Below, in pieces: positions 9,840-17,947 of a stretch of 64,000 bases of DNA. Under the pieces are notes generated by a model, which was not told the DNA's origin, ran no database searches, and was given only the letters and a program-made list of their open reading frames with translations. This stretch comes from Bacteroides sp. GTDB lineage: Bacteria > Bacteroidota > Bacteroidia > Bacteroidales > Bacteroidaceae. Every line of letters begins with the position of its first letter. The stretch's first letter is position 1. The translations under genes and the position numbers were made by a program. The stretch spans positions 173,771 through 237,770 of the forward strand of contig JAJQDI010000028.1 of NCBI GenBank assembly GCA_021202275.1, read 5' to 3'.

Positions 9840-9860
9840 AGTATGGAAGCATACTTTTTT
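9840..9860 (-). terminator. Terminator after tilS
   Basis: Stem AGTATG/CATACT with a 4-nt loop, flanked by T-rich sequence on both strands, placed 9 bp beyond the tilS stop. The rest of 9442-9839 shows no gene or repeat that I could support. Confidence 0.55.
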
Positions 9861-9868
9861 CTGAAAAG

Positions 9869-11194
9869 TCAGAACTGAGTTTCAGTGACAGGATCAGCCT
9901 TCGTATGGATAGGTTTTTCTATAGACAGGAGCATTATTCTTTCTGTTTTTTCATTGATCCGGAACCTGTCATCTATTCTTTCTCCGACCACCCATACGAT
10001 CTGATCGCCACAGCATATCAGCCATTGTTGCTCTTTGCGGGGAAGGGAATATTTGAGATCAGTCAGGAAATCACTGATCAGTTTTTTTTCTTTCATACCC
10101 AACGGTACGAACTTGTCTCCCGGTTGCCATTTTCTTATTTCCAACGGAGCATGGATCTTATCGGCGTCTATACAGGTTATATGTTTGTCACGGGGTATTA
10201 CGAAGTCCGGTGTACGGAACAGGGTTTCTGTGACCAGTCGGAACGGGGCAAGCTCTTTGCCGGTATCTGTCCTCACCAACAACAACATCTCTCTGTCTTT
10301 GATCGTTCTCCATCCGCGGGAGCCGGTAAACTGTCGTCCCGGTTGCCCGGACAGCGAACTGAAAATAGCACGGATCTGTTCCGGGGAGAATCCCAGAGGA
10401 TACAGGATCTCAAACAGCACAGTCTCAGGTGCTTTCTCTTGCAGCAATGCCCCGATCCGGATTCCTTCTGGTGTCTGAATACGCTCTTTGGCCTTCTCTA
10501 TAGCCTGGTCGTAGACCAGGGATACCTGGCGCAGGTATTCGCTCGTCTGCATGAGGCTTTTATCAACGCCGGGATTGATCTCACGCAGGAGGGGGAGCAG
10601 ATTCAGACGGATCTTGTTACGTGTATACTTGTCTGCCAGATTGGAGCTATCCGTTACATAAGGTTGCCCCACTCTGTCCAGATAGGCGATCAATTCTTCC
10701 CGGGTAACACAGAGCAGCGGGCGGATAATGGAACTGTTCCTGGGAGGAATGCCCCGCAAACCATGCAGGCCGGTACCCCGGATCAGGTTGAGCAGGAGAG
10801 TTTCCACACTGTCGTCCCGGTGGTGTGCTACTGCTGTAACAGGGACAGAGAGCTGCTGGCGTAGAGAAGCGAACCAGTCATAGCGTAGTTCCCGTGCAGC
10901 CATTTCTATGGATATATGCTTCTCCGAAGCATACTTGTGTGTGTCAAACCTTTTGACATACAAAGGGATATCCAGTGTGTGGCAAAGCGCGCGTACAAAC
11001 GCTTCGTCCCGGTCCGATTCCTCACCCCTGAGCGCGAAGTTGCAGTGAGCAGCTTCGCAGGTATATCCAAGATCCATCAGTATATGCAGAAGGGCCACAG
11101 AGTCTGCTCCGCCACTTAAAGCGATCAGTACCTTTCCCTGTTCCGGAAGCAGATCCTCTTTTTGAATGTAAGTTGCTACACGATTGACTAACAT
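9869..11194 (-). CDS. tilS: tRNA(Ile)-lysidine synthase TilS
   Basis: A 441-residue N-type ATP pyrophosphatase. The PP-loop ALSGGADSVALLHIL sits at residues 27-41, followed by HCNFALRGEESDRDE and VAHHRDDSVETLLLNLIRGTGLHGLRGI, all characteristic of TilS; the C-terminal part (from about 370, WQPGDKFVPLGM) is the substrate-binding TilS_C domain. It converts cytidine 34 of tRNA-Ile (CAU) to lysidine, letting it read AUA and accept Ile; usually essential. A -7 element ends 5 bp before the ATG, so the mRNA may be nearly leaderless. The HAD gene lies upstream on the same strand, 87 bp away. Confidence 0.96.
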   Translation of the reverse strand: MLVNRVATYIQKEDLLPEQGKVLIALSGGADSVALLHILMDLGYTCEAAHCNFALRGEESDRDEAFVRALCHTLDIPLYVKRFDTHKYASEKHISIEMAARELRYDWFASLRQQLSVPVTAVAHHRDDSVETLLLNLIRGTGLHGLRGIPPRNSSIIRPLLCVTREELIAYLDRVGQPYVTDSSNLADKYTRNKIRLNLLPLLREINPGVDKSLMQTSEYLRQVSLVYDQAIEKAKERIQTPEGIRIGALLQEKAPETVLFEILYPLGFSPEQIRAIFSSLSGQPGRQFTGSRGWRTIKDREMLLLVRTDTGKELAPFRLVTETLFRTPDFVIPRDKHITCIDADKIHAPLEIRKWQPGDKFVPLGMKEKKLISDFLTDLKYSLPRKEQQWLICCGDQIVWVVGERIDDRFRINEKTERIMLLSIEKPIHTKADPVTETQF

Positions 11195-11198
11195 GGTA

Positions 11199-11206
11199 CA
11201 AAGATA
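11199..11206 (-). promoter_or_regulatory. -7 element (TATCTTTG) immediately upstream of tilS
   Basis: The minus-strand TATCTTTG ends four bases before the tilS ATG. Transcription would begin at or next to the start codon. A clear -33 TTG is lacking, so this could be coincidental. Confidence 0.35.
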
Positions 11207-11281
11207 ACTTTTCTCTCAGGAAAACCTTTCCGGAAAGAACGGAAAATATCTGTTGGCGACAGATGAAGCCGGGATCCTCCC

Positions 11282-11923
11282 TTATTCTTCATTCATTGTT
11301 TCTAATAAGGTAGTCAGCGAATCTCTCCAGTCTTCCCCGTTCTTGGGTTGGAAAGTAAGAAATCCCAGTTCTTTGCCTCTCTCTATGTTAGATGCTCCAT
11401 CGTCAATAAAAAGAGTTTCTCCGGGACGGATACCTGCGTCTTTTAACATGAATTCGAATATCTTTTTATCCGGTTTCACACAACCCATTTCATAAGAGGC
11501 ATATATTTTCTCTACATAATCGTCCAATGGCTTTCCGGCGGAAGTAAAGTCTTTGCTACGTGCCCAGCTCATGACAAAAGGATTGGTATTACTGAGCACA
11601 AATATCCTGTACTTGTTTTTCAGACTGTTCAGGTAATCTAATTTATAGCCGGGAATGTTGGTGAAAAAAGAGAGCCATGCTTGCTTACACTCCGCCACAG
11701 AAAGCTCTTTGTGGCACAGCTTACTCAATTTTTCTGCGAATCCTACCGCATCCGTGCGTCCGTCTTCTACCTCCAGGAAAATACCTTTTTGATGGTATTT
11801 GTCTAATAACGTGTCTGCCTCTGTGAGTCCCAGAGATCTGAAATGAGACACAGCATTGTCTCTGTCGATATCGGCGATCACTCCGCCGAAGTCAAAAACC
11901 AGATTTTTAATATATTCCATCAC
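11282..11923 (-). CDS. HAD superfamily hydrolase (subfamily IA)
   Basis: A 213-residue haloacid dehalogenase-like phosphatase. Motif I is DFGGVIADID (about residues 11-20), though the usual DxD is D-F-G as in the HAD-IA class with a G at the third position; motif II is FVLSNTNP (about 108), and motif III/IV are the Lys in CVKPDKKIF and FIDDGASNIE (about 172). Such enzymes dephosphorylate small metabolites such as sugar phosphates or flavin precursors; the sequence does not specify which. It has its own -7 element 18 bp upstream and sits ahead of tilS on the same strand. Confidence 0.87.
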   Translation of the reverse strand: MMEYIKNLVFDFGGVIADIDRDNAVSHFRSLGLTEADTLLDKYHQKGIFLEVEDGRTDAVGFAEKLSKLCHKELSVAECKQAWLSFFTNIPGYKLDYLNSLKNKYRIFVLSNTNPFVMSWARSKDFTSAGKPLDDYVEKIYASYEMGCVKPDKKIFEFMLKDAGIRPGETLFIDDGASNIERGKELGFLTFQPKNGEDWRDSLTTLLETMNEE

Positions 11924-11940
11924 CAGTTGAAGTTTGCTTA

Positions 11941-11948
11941 CAAAGATA
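11941..11948 (-). promoter_or_regulatory. -7 element (TATCTTTG) of the HAD gene
   Basis: Minus-strand TATCTTTG 18 bp before the ATG at 11923, at a spacing typical for Bacteroidetes promoters with short leaders. Confidence 0.5.
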
Positions 11949-12048
11949 ACAGATAAAAGGTACGAATGGATTGACGCAGGTCAACAAACCTCTTTCACGG
12001 GGCTGGAAATATACCTATTTCTTGTTATTTAAAAGCAATCTAAATAAT

Positions 12049-12079
12049 TTGTTTCACTGACAGATAAGCCGTATCTTTG
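12049..12079 (+). promoter_or_regulatory. Promoter of feoAB (TTG-N20-TATCTTTG)
   Basis: TTG at 12049-12051 and TATCTTTG at 12072-12079 with a 20-bp spacer match the Bacteroidetes vegetative promoter closely. It is 38 bp upstream of the feoAB start. I did not find a convincing Fur-type operator. Confidence 0.65.
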
Positions 12080-12117
12080 CACCTTTGAAACAGAGAAAAT
12101 AAAACACCGAATATCTT

Positions 12118-14601
12118 ATGCGTTTATCCGAACTGAAAACAGGTGAAAAAGGAGTGATAGTAAAGGTCCTGGGACACGGTGGCTTCCGCAAGCGTATTGT
12201 GGAAATGGGCTTTATCAAAGGAAAAACAGTGGAGGTGTTGCTGAATGCTCCTCTGAAAGATCCGATCAAATACAGGTTGCTGGGTTATGAAGTCTCTCTG
12301 CGCAGACAGGAGGCTTATATGATCGAGGTGATCAGTGAAGAGGAAGCCTTGAAGCAGGCATCGGAGCATCCGGACTTCAGCGAACTCAGCGAGGAAGTTG
12401 TGGCTCAGGAAGAGCAAATGAAACAGGTGGCTCTGGGCAAGCGACGTATCATCAATGTAGCTTTGGTAGGGAATCCCAACTGTGGGAAAACCTCTCTTTT
12501 CAATATTGTTTCCGGATCGCATGAACATGTGGGTAACTACAGCGGAGTGACTGTAGATGCCAAAGAGGGATATTTTGATTTTGAAGGGTACCGTTTCCGC
12601 ATTGTAGACCTTCCGGGTACCTATTCTCTTTCTACCTATACCCCGGAAGAGGTATACGTGCGCCGGCATATTGTCGACGAAACCCCGGATGTGATTGTCA
12701 ATGTGGTAGACTCCTCCAACCTGGAACGGAACCTCTATCTGACTACGCAACTGATTGATATGAATGTGCGTATGGCTGTAGCTCTGAATATGTACGATGA
12801 GTTGGAAGCCAGTGGAAATACATTGGATTACAGGCATCTCAGCCGGTTGTTCGGGGTGCCTATGATACCTACCGTATCGAAACGCGGAAAAGGGCTGAAT
12901 CATCTTTTCCATGTGGTGATCAACCTGTATGAAGGAGCTGATTTTCTGGATAAAGATGGAAACATGAATCAGGAAGTAGCCCGGGAACTGCAAGACTGGC
13001 ACCTGAAACATGTAGATGAAAAAGGCCATGAAGAACATCTGGAAGAGTATTCGGACGAGCAGAAGATCAAAGACCGGGTCTATCGTCACATCCATATCAA
13101 CCACGGCGCGGATATCGAAGCGGCCATAGAGGCTGTAAAGAAGGTGATCTCTGCCAATGAAGATATCCGTCACAAATATTCTACCCGTTTTCTGGCGATC
13201 AAGTTGCTGGAGTTTGACGGAGAGGTAGAACAGATGGTTAACTTCCTGTCCAACAAAGAAGAGATCCTGCAGGTACGTGATAAAATGGCTAAGAAGATCG
13301 CGGCTGCCATAGGGGAGGATAGTGAATCAGCTATTACCGATGCCAAATATGCTTTTATCAGTGGGGCCCTGGCAGAGACCTATACGGATAATAAGATAGA
13401 GAAAAAACAGGTTACCCGCCTGCTGGATGCCATTGTGACGAATCGTTACGTTGGTTTCCCGCTGTTTTTCCTGTTTATGTTCCTGATGTTCCAGCTTACT
13501 TTTGTGCTGGGTGAATATCCCATGGAAGCCATTGAGTGGGGAGTGGAAGAGTTGGGAGAATGGCTCCGCCATACCATGGCCGACGGTACGCTCAAAGACT
13601 TGTTGGTCGATGGGATCATTGGTGGAGTAGGAGGGGTGATCGTGTTCCTGCCCAACATCCTGATCCTGTATTTCTGTATATCGTTTATGGAAGACACCGG
13701 ATATATGGCCCGGGCCGCGTTCATCATGGATAAGGTGATGCATAAGATGGGGCTTCACGGAAAATCTTTTATTCCGCTGGTGATGGGATTTGGCTGTAAT
13801 GTGCCGGCCATTATGGCTTGCCGTACGATTGAGAACCGGAAGAATCGTCTGGTCACCATCCTGATCAACCCCTTGATGTCGTGTAGCGCCCGGTTACCTA
13901 TCTATCTGGTGATGGTCGGAGCTTTCTTTCCGAACAATGCGGCATGGGTGTTGTTTTCCATTTATCTGACCGGTATATTCCTGGCAGTGGTGTTGGCACG
14001 TATATTCAGTAAGACATTGGTGAAGGGAGACGATACACCGTTTGTCATGGAACTTCCTCCTTACCGTATGCCTACGCTGAAAGCGATCTGTCGGCATACC
14101 TGGGACAAAGGAGCACAGTATCTGAAAAAGATGGGGGGAATTATTATGATCGCTTCCGTCGTGATCTGGTTCCTGGGTTATTATCCGGATCACGATGCCT
14201 ACGAGACGGAAGCTGAGCAGCAGGAGAATTCCTACATCGGACAGATCGGTAAGGCGGTAGAGCCGGTGATCGAACCTTTGGGATTTGACTGGAAATTAGG
14301 CATTGGTATTCTTTCCGGAATAGGTGCGAAGGAACTGGTGGTAAGTACCCTCGGAGTGCTTTATACCAATGATGCCGATGTGGATATGGTGAGTCTGGGG
14401 GAACGTATCCCTATCACTCCCCTGGTGGCTTTCTGCTATATGCTGTTTGTACTGATCTACTTCCCGTGTATCGCGTCTTTAGTGGCGATCAGGCAGGAAG
14501 CCGGCGGATGGAAATGGGCTATCTTTGCCGGGATTTATACAACCGTATTGGCGTGGCTTGTAACCTTTGCTGTATATCAATTGGGTAGTTTATTGTTATG
14601 A
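12118..14601 (+). CDS. feoB: FeoA-FeoB fusion ferrous iron transporter
   Basis: An 827-residue inner-membrane Fe(II) transporter with FeoA fused at the N terminus. Residues 1-75 are the SH3-like FeoA domain (MRLSELKTGEKGVI). The GTPase follows: G1 GNPNCGKTS about 117, G3 DLPGTYS about 164, G4 NMYD about 222. A cytoplasmic helical linker leads to the membrane part from about 440, with two Gate motifs (GFGCNVPAIMACRTIENRK and GIGAKELVVSTLGVLY regions). FeoA-FeoB fusions are common in Bacteroidetes. Its stop overlaps the next small gene by four bases (ATGA), so the two are translationally coupled. Confidence 0.96.
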   Translation: MRLSELKTGEKGVIVKVLGHGGFRKRIVEMGFIKGKTVEVLLNAPLKDPIKYRLLGYEVSLRRQEAYMIEVISEEEALKQASEHPDFSELSEEVVAQEEQMKQVALGKRRIINVALVGNPNCGKTSLFNIVSGSHEHVGNYSGVTVDAKEGYFDFEGYRFRIVDLPGTYSLSTYTPEEVYVRRHIVDETPDVIVNVVDSSNLERNLYLTTQLIDMNVRMAVALNMYDELEASGNTLDYRHLSRLFGVPMIPTVSKRGKGLNHLFHVVINLYEGADFLDKDGNMNQEVARELQDWHLKHVDEKGHEEHLEEYSDEQKIKDRVYRHIHINHGADIEAAIEAVKKVISANEDIRHKYSTRFLAIKLLEFDGEVEQMVNFLSNKEEILQVRDKMAKKIAAAIGEDSESAITDAKYAFISGALAETYTDNKIEKKQVTRLLDAIVTNRYVGFPLFFLFMFLMFQLTFVLGEYPMEAIEWGVEELGEWLRHTMADGTLKDLLVDGIIGGVGGVIVFLPNILILYFCISFMEDTGYMARAAFIMDKVMHKMGLHGKSFIPLVMGFGCNVPAIMACRTIENRKNRLVTILINPLMSCSARLPIYLVMVGAFFPNNAAWVLFSIYLTGIFLAVVLARIFSKTLVKGDDTPFVMELPPYRMPTLKAICRHTWDKGAQYLKKMGGIIMIASVVIWFLGYYPDHDAYETEAEQQENSYIGQIGKAVEPVIEPLGFDWKLGIGILSGIGAKELVVSTLGVLYTNDADVDMVSLGERIPITPLVAFCYMLFVLIYFPCIASLVAIRQEAGGWKWAIFAGIYTTVLAWLVTFAVYQLGSLLL

Positions 14602-14810
14602 CTTTACAAGATGTAATTGTATATATTATTGTGGCCTGTTGTTTTTTCTGGGTGATCCGCCGTACCCTCTTCTGGTGGCGGCGCGCCGGGAAAAATGACA
14701 ATCCCTGTACCTCCTGTGTAAGTGGCTGTGATTTAAAGAGAATGATGGACGAGAAGCGCAGAGAGTGTCAGATGAACCAGAAATCTACAGATAAAAATTG
14801 CTGTAAATAG
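14598..14810 (+). CDS. FeoB-associated Cys-rich membrane protein
   Basis: A 70-residue protein: one N-terminal membrane helix (about residues 5-24), a basic stop-transfer patch RRTLFWWRR, then a soluble tail with seven cysteines in all, including CTSCVSGC and a terminal CC. This fits the small Cys-rich partner often encoded straight after feoB, occupying the place of FeoC. The tail may bind iron or an Fe-S cluster, but its role is not established. Overlap with feoB and the same operon support a joint function. Confidence 0.85.
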   Translation: MTLQDVIVYIIVACCFFWVIRRTLFWWRRAGKNDNPCTSCVSGCDLKRMMDEKRRECQMNQKSTDKNCCK

Positions 14811-14860
14811 TTGCAATTACAGAAAAAATGTATACCTTTGCATCCGCAAACGAATCATAA

Positions 14861-14931
14861 GGTTCCTTGGCCGAGTGGCTAGGCACCGGTCTGCAAAACC
14901 GTCTACGGCGGTTCGAATCCGCCAGGAACCT
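14861..14931 (+). tRNA. tRNA-Cys (GCA)
   Basis: A full cloverleaf: acceptor GGTTCCT/AGGAACC, anticodon loop CTGCAAA giving anticodon GCA, T-loop GTTCGAATC, and a T discriminator as expected for tRNA-Cys. CCA is not encoded. Its last 16 bases are part of a 17-bp sequence repeated at 17029-17045. Confidence 0.95.
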
Positions 14932-14932
14932 C
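14916..14932 (+). repeat. attachment-site repeat, tRNA end
   Basis: The 17 bp AATCCGCCAGGAACCTC, covering the tRNA-Cys 3' end plus one base, recurs exactly at 17029-17045 in the same orientation. This is the classic footprint of site-specific integration into a tRNA gene. Confidence 0.75.
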
Positions 14933-14942
14933 TGGAACAGTT

Positions 14943-14982
14943 GAAGGAATAGAAAGAATTTTTCTATTCCTTCTGTTTTTTA
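14943..14982 (+). terminator. Intrinsic terminator after tRNA-Cys
   Basis: A 13-bp perfect stem (14943-14955 / 14961-14973, GAAGGAATAGAAA) with a 5-nt loop and a T tract. It lies inside the inferred island, so the element supplies a new terminator to the tRNA. Confidence 0.85.
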
Positions 14983-15054
14983 AGCACTTACGTCCTCTAT
15001 AGTGGAAGGATAAAAAGGGTAAATTCGATAGTTTTTCTGCTTTTGTTGTACCTA

Positions 15055-15299
15055 TTAATTTTGATTGTATTCCCGGATAGAACTCTCATAGATTCTTTTA
15101 TCGGGAGTTGTTTTTAATATTCCTGCATCCACTAAATCGGAAATCTTTTTATGAGATCACTTTAGCATCTTAGCGACCTGATTAATACTGAAAAAGTTCG
15201 TTCAATCCCGGATTCTGCCGTTTGAGGCATTTTCTTATCAAAAACTCTTTCTATGATCTTCTCAATAGAAAATTCTGTTGTTACAATGACTATTTCCAT
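15055..15299 (-). pseudogene. Broken excisionase-like small HTH gene
   Basis: From the ATG at 15299 the frame reads MEIVIVTTEFSIEKIIE..., runs into a wrong frame after about 38 codons, and the correct frame (FSINQVAKMLK, then an in-frame TGA, then SHKKISDLVDAGILK and a terminal SIREYNQN) resumes after a shift. The combined sequence resembles the short winged-HTH excisionase/MerR-like proteins encoded by Bacteroidetes integrative elements. With one frameshift and one nonsense codon it should be dead. A -7 element (TATATTTG on this strand, 15368-15375) lies upstream. Confidence 0.55.
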
Positions 15300-15353
15300 A
15301 TTATAAACCATTAATTAATAAATAGAATTATGGTTTGCACTAAATTTTATTTT

Positions 15354-15409
15354 CTATATTTACACCGCAAATATAGAAACAAAAGAAGTTTTGCTAAACT
15401 AAAAGTTTA
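15354..15409. promoter_or_regulatory. Divergent promoter/operator region of the island
   Basis: Two perfect inverted repeats occur: CTATATTT/AAATATAG (15354-15376), which includes the minus-strand -7 element, and TAAACT/AGTTTA (15395-15409), 24 bp before the XRE gene. They are good candidate sites for the XRE regulator. Confidence 0.4.
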
Positions 15410-15432
15410 TCATTTGATGAAAATTAAACTTT

Positions 15433-16092
15433 ATGGTTCATTTATCCCGTATAAGAGAATTGTGTGAAAAGAATGGTGTAACCGTGAAACAGGCGGCATC
15501 AGACTTAGGAATGACGGAGCAAAGTTTGCATAAGATCATTAAAGGCAACTCTACCAAAATAGATACCTTAATTGCTATATCTAAATATTTTAAAGTTGAG
15601 CCTGCTTACTTCTTTGATTCAGGTGCAAATGAAGAAATGGATTATATAAATGTGTCTAAAGAAAAACTTTTTGGTTTGATTAAAAAGGTGTTAGCCTATT
15701 CTATTCATGGCTTCGGTATGATAAAGCTGGAATGGGACAATCAAAACAAAACATTCAATTCATATTTTGATGTATTGAACAAACAGTATAATCCCGATGA
15801 AAGTGATTTGGAATATATCTCTTCATTATTAGAAACTAAAATAAATATTACCGATAAAACAGCTCCAAAAGATTTAACTAAGTTGTTAATGAGTAAAGAT
15901 GAGTTTGAATTTACTTCTTCCTATTATTATGGAATTCGTAAAATGCAAACACAGGAAGAACTGCACAAGATAATTTCTTTTTTGGACAAGCATAAAATTC
16001 CTGTTTCGGATTCCATTAAACAGGATATGGAAGATTTAAAACAACAGATTCGTTATTATGAGTCTAAAAGTATAATTGGAGCGAATAAATAA
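15433..16092 (+). CDS. XRE-family HTH regulator on the tRNA-Cys island
   Basis: A 219-residue protein with an N-terminal Cro/C1-type HTH (residues 4-60: TVKQAASDLGMTEQSLHKII, then TLIAISKYFKVEPAYFF) and an extended helical, uncharacterised C-terminal part. It is distinctly more AT-rich than the flanking genes, consistent with acquisition by transfer. The Fic gene follows after 11 bp on the same strand, so the two form an operon. It may autoregulate through inverted repeats upstream. Whether it acts as an antitoxin-like partner of Fic or is merely the element's repressor cannot be told from sequence. Confidence 0.85.
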   Translation: MVHLSRIRELCEKNGVTVKQAASDLGMTEQSLHKIIKGNSTKIDTLIAISKYFKVEPAYFFDSGANEEMDYINVSKEKLFGLIKKVLAYSIHGFGMIKLEWDNQNKTFNSYFDVLNKQYNPDESDLEYISSLLETKINITDKTAPKDLTKLLMSKDEFEFTSSYYYGIRKMQTQEELHKIISFLDKHKIPVSDSIKQDMEDLKQQIRYYESKSIIGANK

Positions 16093-16103
16093 ACAAAAAA
16101 TAT

Positions 16104-16844
16104 ATGTCACTCATATTCAACAAAGAGCAACAGGAAAAAGCAACTTTTATATTGCAAAGCCCTTTAGCAAAATTATCAGAACTTTATTCTAACGAAATAA
16201 AAGATCTGGCAGTAGTCTGGTGTTATTATTCAGGAAAAATAGAAGGTAATACCTATACCTATATTGAAACGGAAGCTTTATTAAAAGACGATATTACTTC
16301 TGAAAAACGATATGAGGATGCAAAGATGCTGAAGAACCTTTATAATACATTCATTTCCGAAGTTGAATATATTAATAAAGAGAAAAATCAAGAGGTGATT
16401 AATGAACGTACTCTTTTCCGGATTCACCAATCTATTTCAATCGGATTGGTTTCTAATGAGGAATCAGGTTCATTAAGAACACGTGCGGTTCGTATCAGTG
16501 GAACAGAGTATACTCCACCTAAAAATAAACAGGAGATAGAAAGTGGACTGAATCAGATTTTATTCAAACAGGAAGAATATACTAACCCGCTGGAAAAGGC
16601 AATATATTTACATTGTAATTTAGCCTGTTTGCAACCTTTTATTGATGGTAACAAACGAACCACCCGGATGGTGGAAAGTATTGCATTAATGAATGCAGAT
16701 ATAATACCTGTATACTCTGCAAAAGATGCGGATATTCTGAATTACAGAAAAGGTCTGATTGCCTTTTATGAAACAGAAGATTATACTCAATATGCTGACT
16801 ATTTTCTAAACAGGCAGATAGAACGCATAAAGGAGATAGAATAA
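16104..16844 (+). CDS. Fic domain protein with substituted catalytic His
   Basis: A 246-residue Fic protein. An N-terminal inhibitory-helix motif (S/T)xxxE(G/N) is visible as SGKIEGN (about residue 43), so it is a class II-like architecture. The active-site loop reads LQPFIDGNKRTTR (about 177-189); canonical Fic has HPFxDGNGR, so the catalytic His is Gln and the second Gly of the loop is Lys. Nucleotide anchoring (DGN, R) is kept. It may be inactive in AMP transfer, or carry out a different phosphate reaction. AT-rich and paired with the XRE gene inside the tRNA-Cys island. Confidence 0.87.
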   Translation: MSLIFNKEQQEKATFILQSPLAKLSELYSNEIKDLAVVWCYYSGKIEGNTYTYIETEALLKDDITSEKRYEDAKMLKNLYNTFISEVEYINKEKNQEVINERTLFRIHQSISIGLVSNEESGSLRTRAVRISGTEYTPPKNKQEIESGLNQILFKQEEYTNPLEKAIYLHCNLACLQPFIDGNKRTTRMVESIALMNADIIPVYSAKDADILNYRKGLIAFYETEDYTQYADYFLNRQIERIKEIE

Positions 16845-17028
16845 TTATATTGATTATGAGTATTTTACAAACATGTAAACAGGGTTCCGGGGAACCTGAA
16901 CCAAATCTATATAATTGATTGATAATTAATTAAGTAAAACAAAAATATAGTTGTACAATTGTTAGACTAAAGCAAAAGAAAAATTAAGATATTCCTTTGA
17001 TGGATAGCGGTTTACGGGAAATGTTAAA

Positions 17029-17045
17029 AATCCGCCAGGAACCTC
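17029..17045 (+). repeat. attachment-site repeat, distal end of island
   Basis: Exact second copy of the 17-bp tRNA-Cys 3'-end sequence. It lies in an otherwise featureless 368-bp gap (16845-17212) and marks the distal boundary of a 2.1-kb insert. No integrase gene remains between the copies. Confidence 0.75.
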
Positions 17046-17212
17046 GATGGGTGTGTAATCCCCACATAATCACTGTATTGTGTGGTGATTTAAATTTTTC
17101 AGCCGTTTTTGCCAGCAATAAGAAAGGGCAAAGCAGTTATTCAGATAGTCTGATAAAGGAGGATAAAGGTTTTACCAGATACCCTCCCCCGTTTTTCAGC
17201 ATGGTGATACAT

Positions 17213-17911
17213 TTAATATCCGATAGTCTGCGCAACAATAAATTCATGATCTTCGCCAAGGCCCAGCAATTCCATGAATCCGGCTTCTACACTGCCTCTT
17301 ACTACGGTTTTGATACCTTCCGTAGCACAGTATAGATACACGTTCTGCGTGCAATGGCCTGCATCGAGGCTTGCAAACCGTACCCTGGTCTGAGGAACTT
17401 TCAGGAAACCATCTATCATGTCGTTACCAGTGTTCTGATATTTGCTGTAATCAGCAATAAAAACCAGATTGAGAGGGGCGGTTTTCGCAGCCGGGAATCC
17501 ACCAGCCAGCTCCCTGTGGTCTCCTTCGATCACGGGTACAAGTGCATGGTTTCTGGCATCGTACAGGTAGATTCCATTTTCCAGGATCGCATACACGTTG
17601 AGAGGATAAAGGGCAAGGGCAGAAGGAGCCGTCTTTTTGCCATCTTCGCGGTTGCTGCCGTAGGCAGCCCACAGGATTTCAGACAGGTGTTTCAACGAAA
17701 GATTTCCGGTCTGAAAATCCCGGTCGGATTTACGTTTACTCATAGCCGTCATCAGCGCATCTCCGCCATTCAGGTCGGGTTGCTGCAAGGGAATGGTTTC
17801 AAATGTTGTCAGTTCCATAGGTAAATTGTTTGGATTTAACTCATCTTGTGCTTTCGACACTCCGGTAATCAGTAACGAAACAATGCCGAAAACGAATAAT
17901 TTCTTTTTCAT
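17213..17911 (-). CDS. Exported SagB/ThcOx-type nitroreductase
   Basis: A 232-residue flavoprotein of the nitroreductase fold with an N-terminal signal sequence (MKKKLFVFGIVSLLITGVSKAQ). RKSDRDF near 60 and AGHCTQNVYLYC near 190 match the FMN-binding and dimer segments of SagB/ThcOx-like oxidoreductases. Classical members oxidise azoline rings in peptides, but most of these short stand-alone exported forms have no known substrate. It is the last gene of a tetR/TonB-receptor/DUF4249/nitroreductase operon, 36 bp after the lipoprotein gene, suggesting work on something imported or sensed at the envelope. Confidence 0.82.
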   Translation of the reverse strand: MKKKLFVFGIVSLLITGVSKAQDELNPNNLPMELTTFETIPLQQPDLNGGDALMTAMSKRKSDRDFQTGNLSLKHLSEILWAAYGSNREDGKKTAPSALALYPLNVYAILENGIYLYDARNHALVPVIEGDHRELAGGFPAAKTAPLNLVFIADYSKYQNTGNDMIDGFLKVPQTRVRFASLDAGHCTQNVYLYCATEGIKTVVRGSVEAGFMELLGLGEDHEFIVAQTIGY

Positions 17912-17947
17912 ACGCGTATTTTTTAAAGATTCGTAAATGATTCTTTT

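Noticed and set aside
17046..17100. Terminator right after the distal attachment repeat
   Set aside because: A short stem AATCAC/GTGATT with T-rich tail can be drawn but is weak and not assigned to a transcript.
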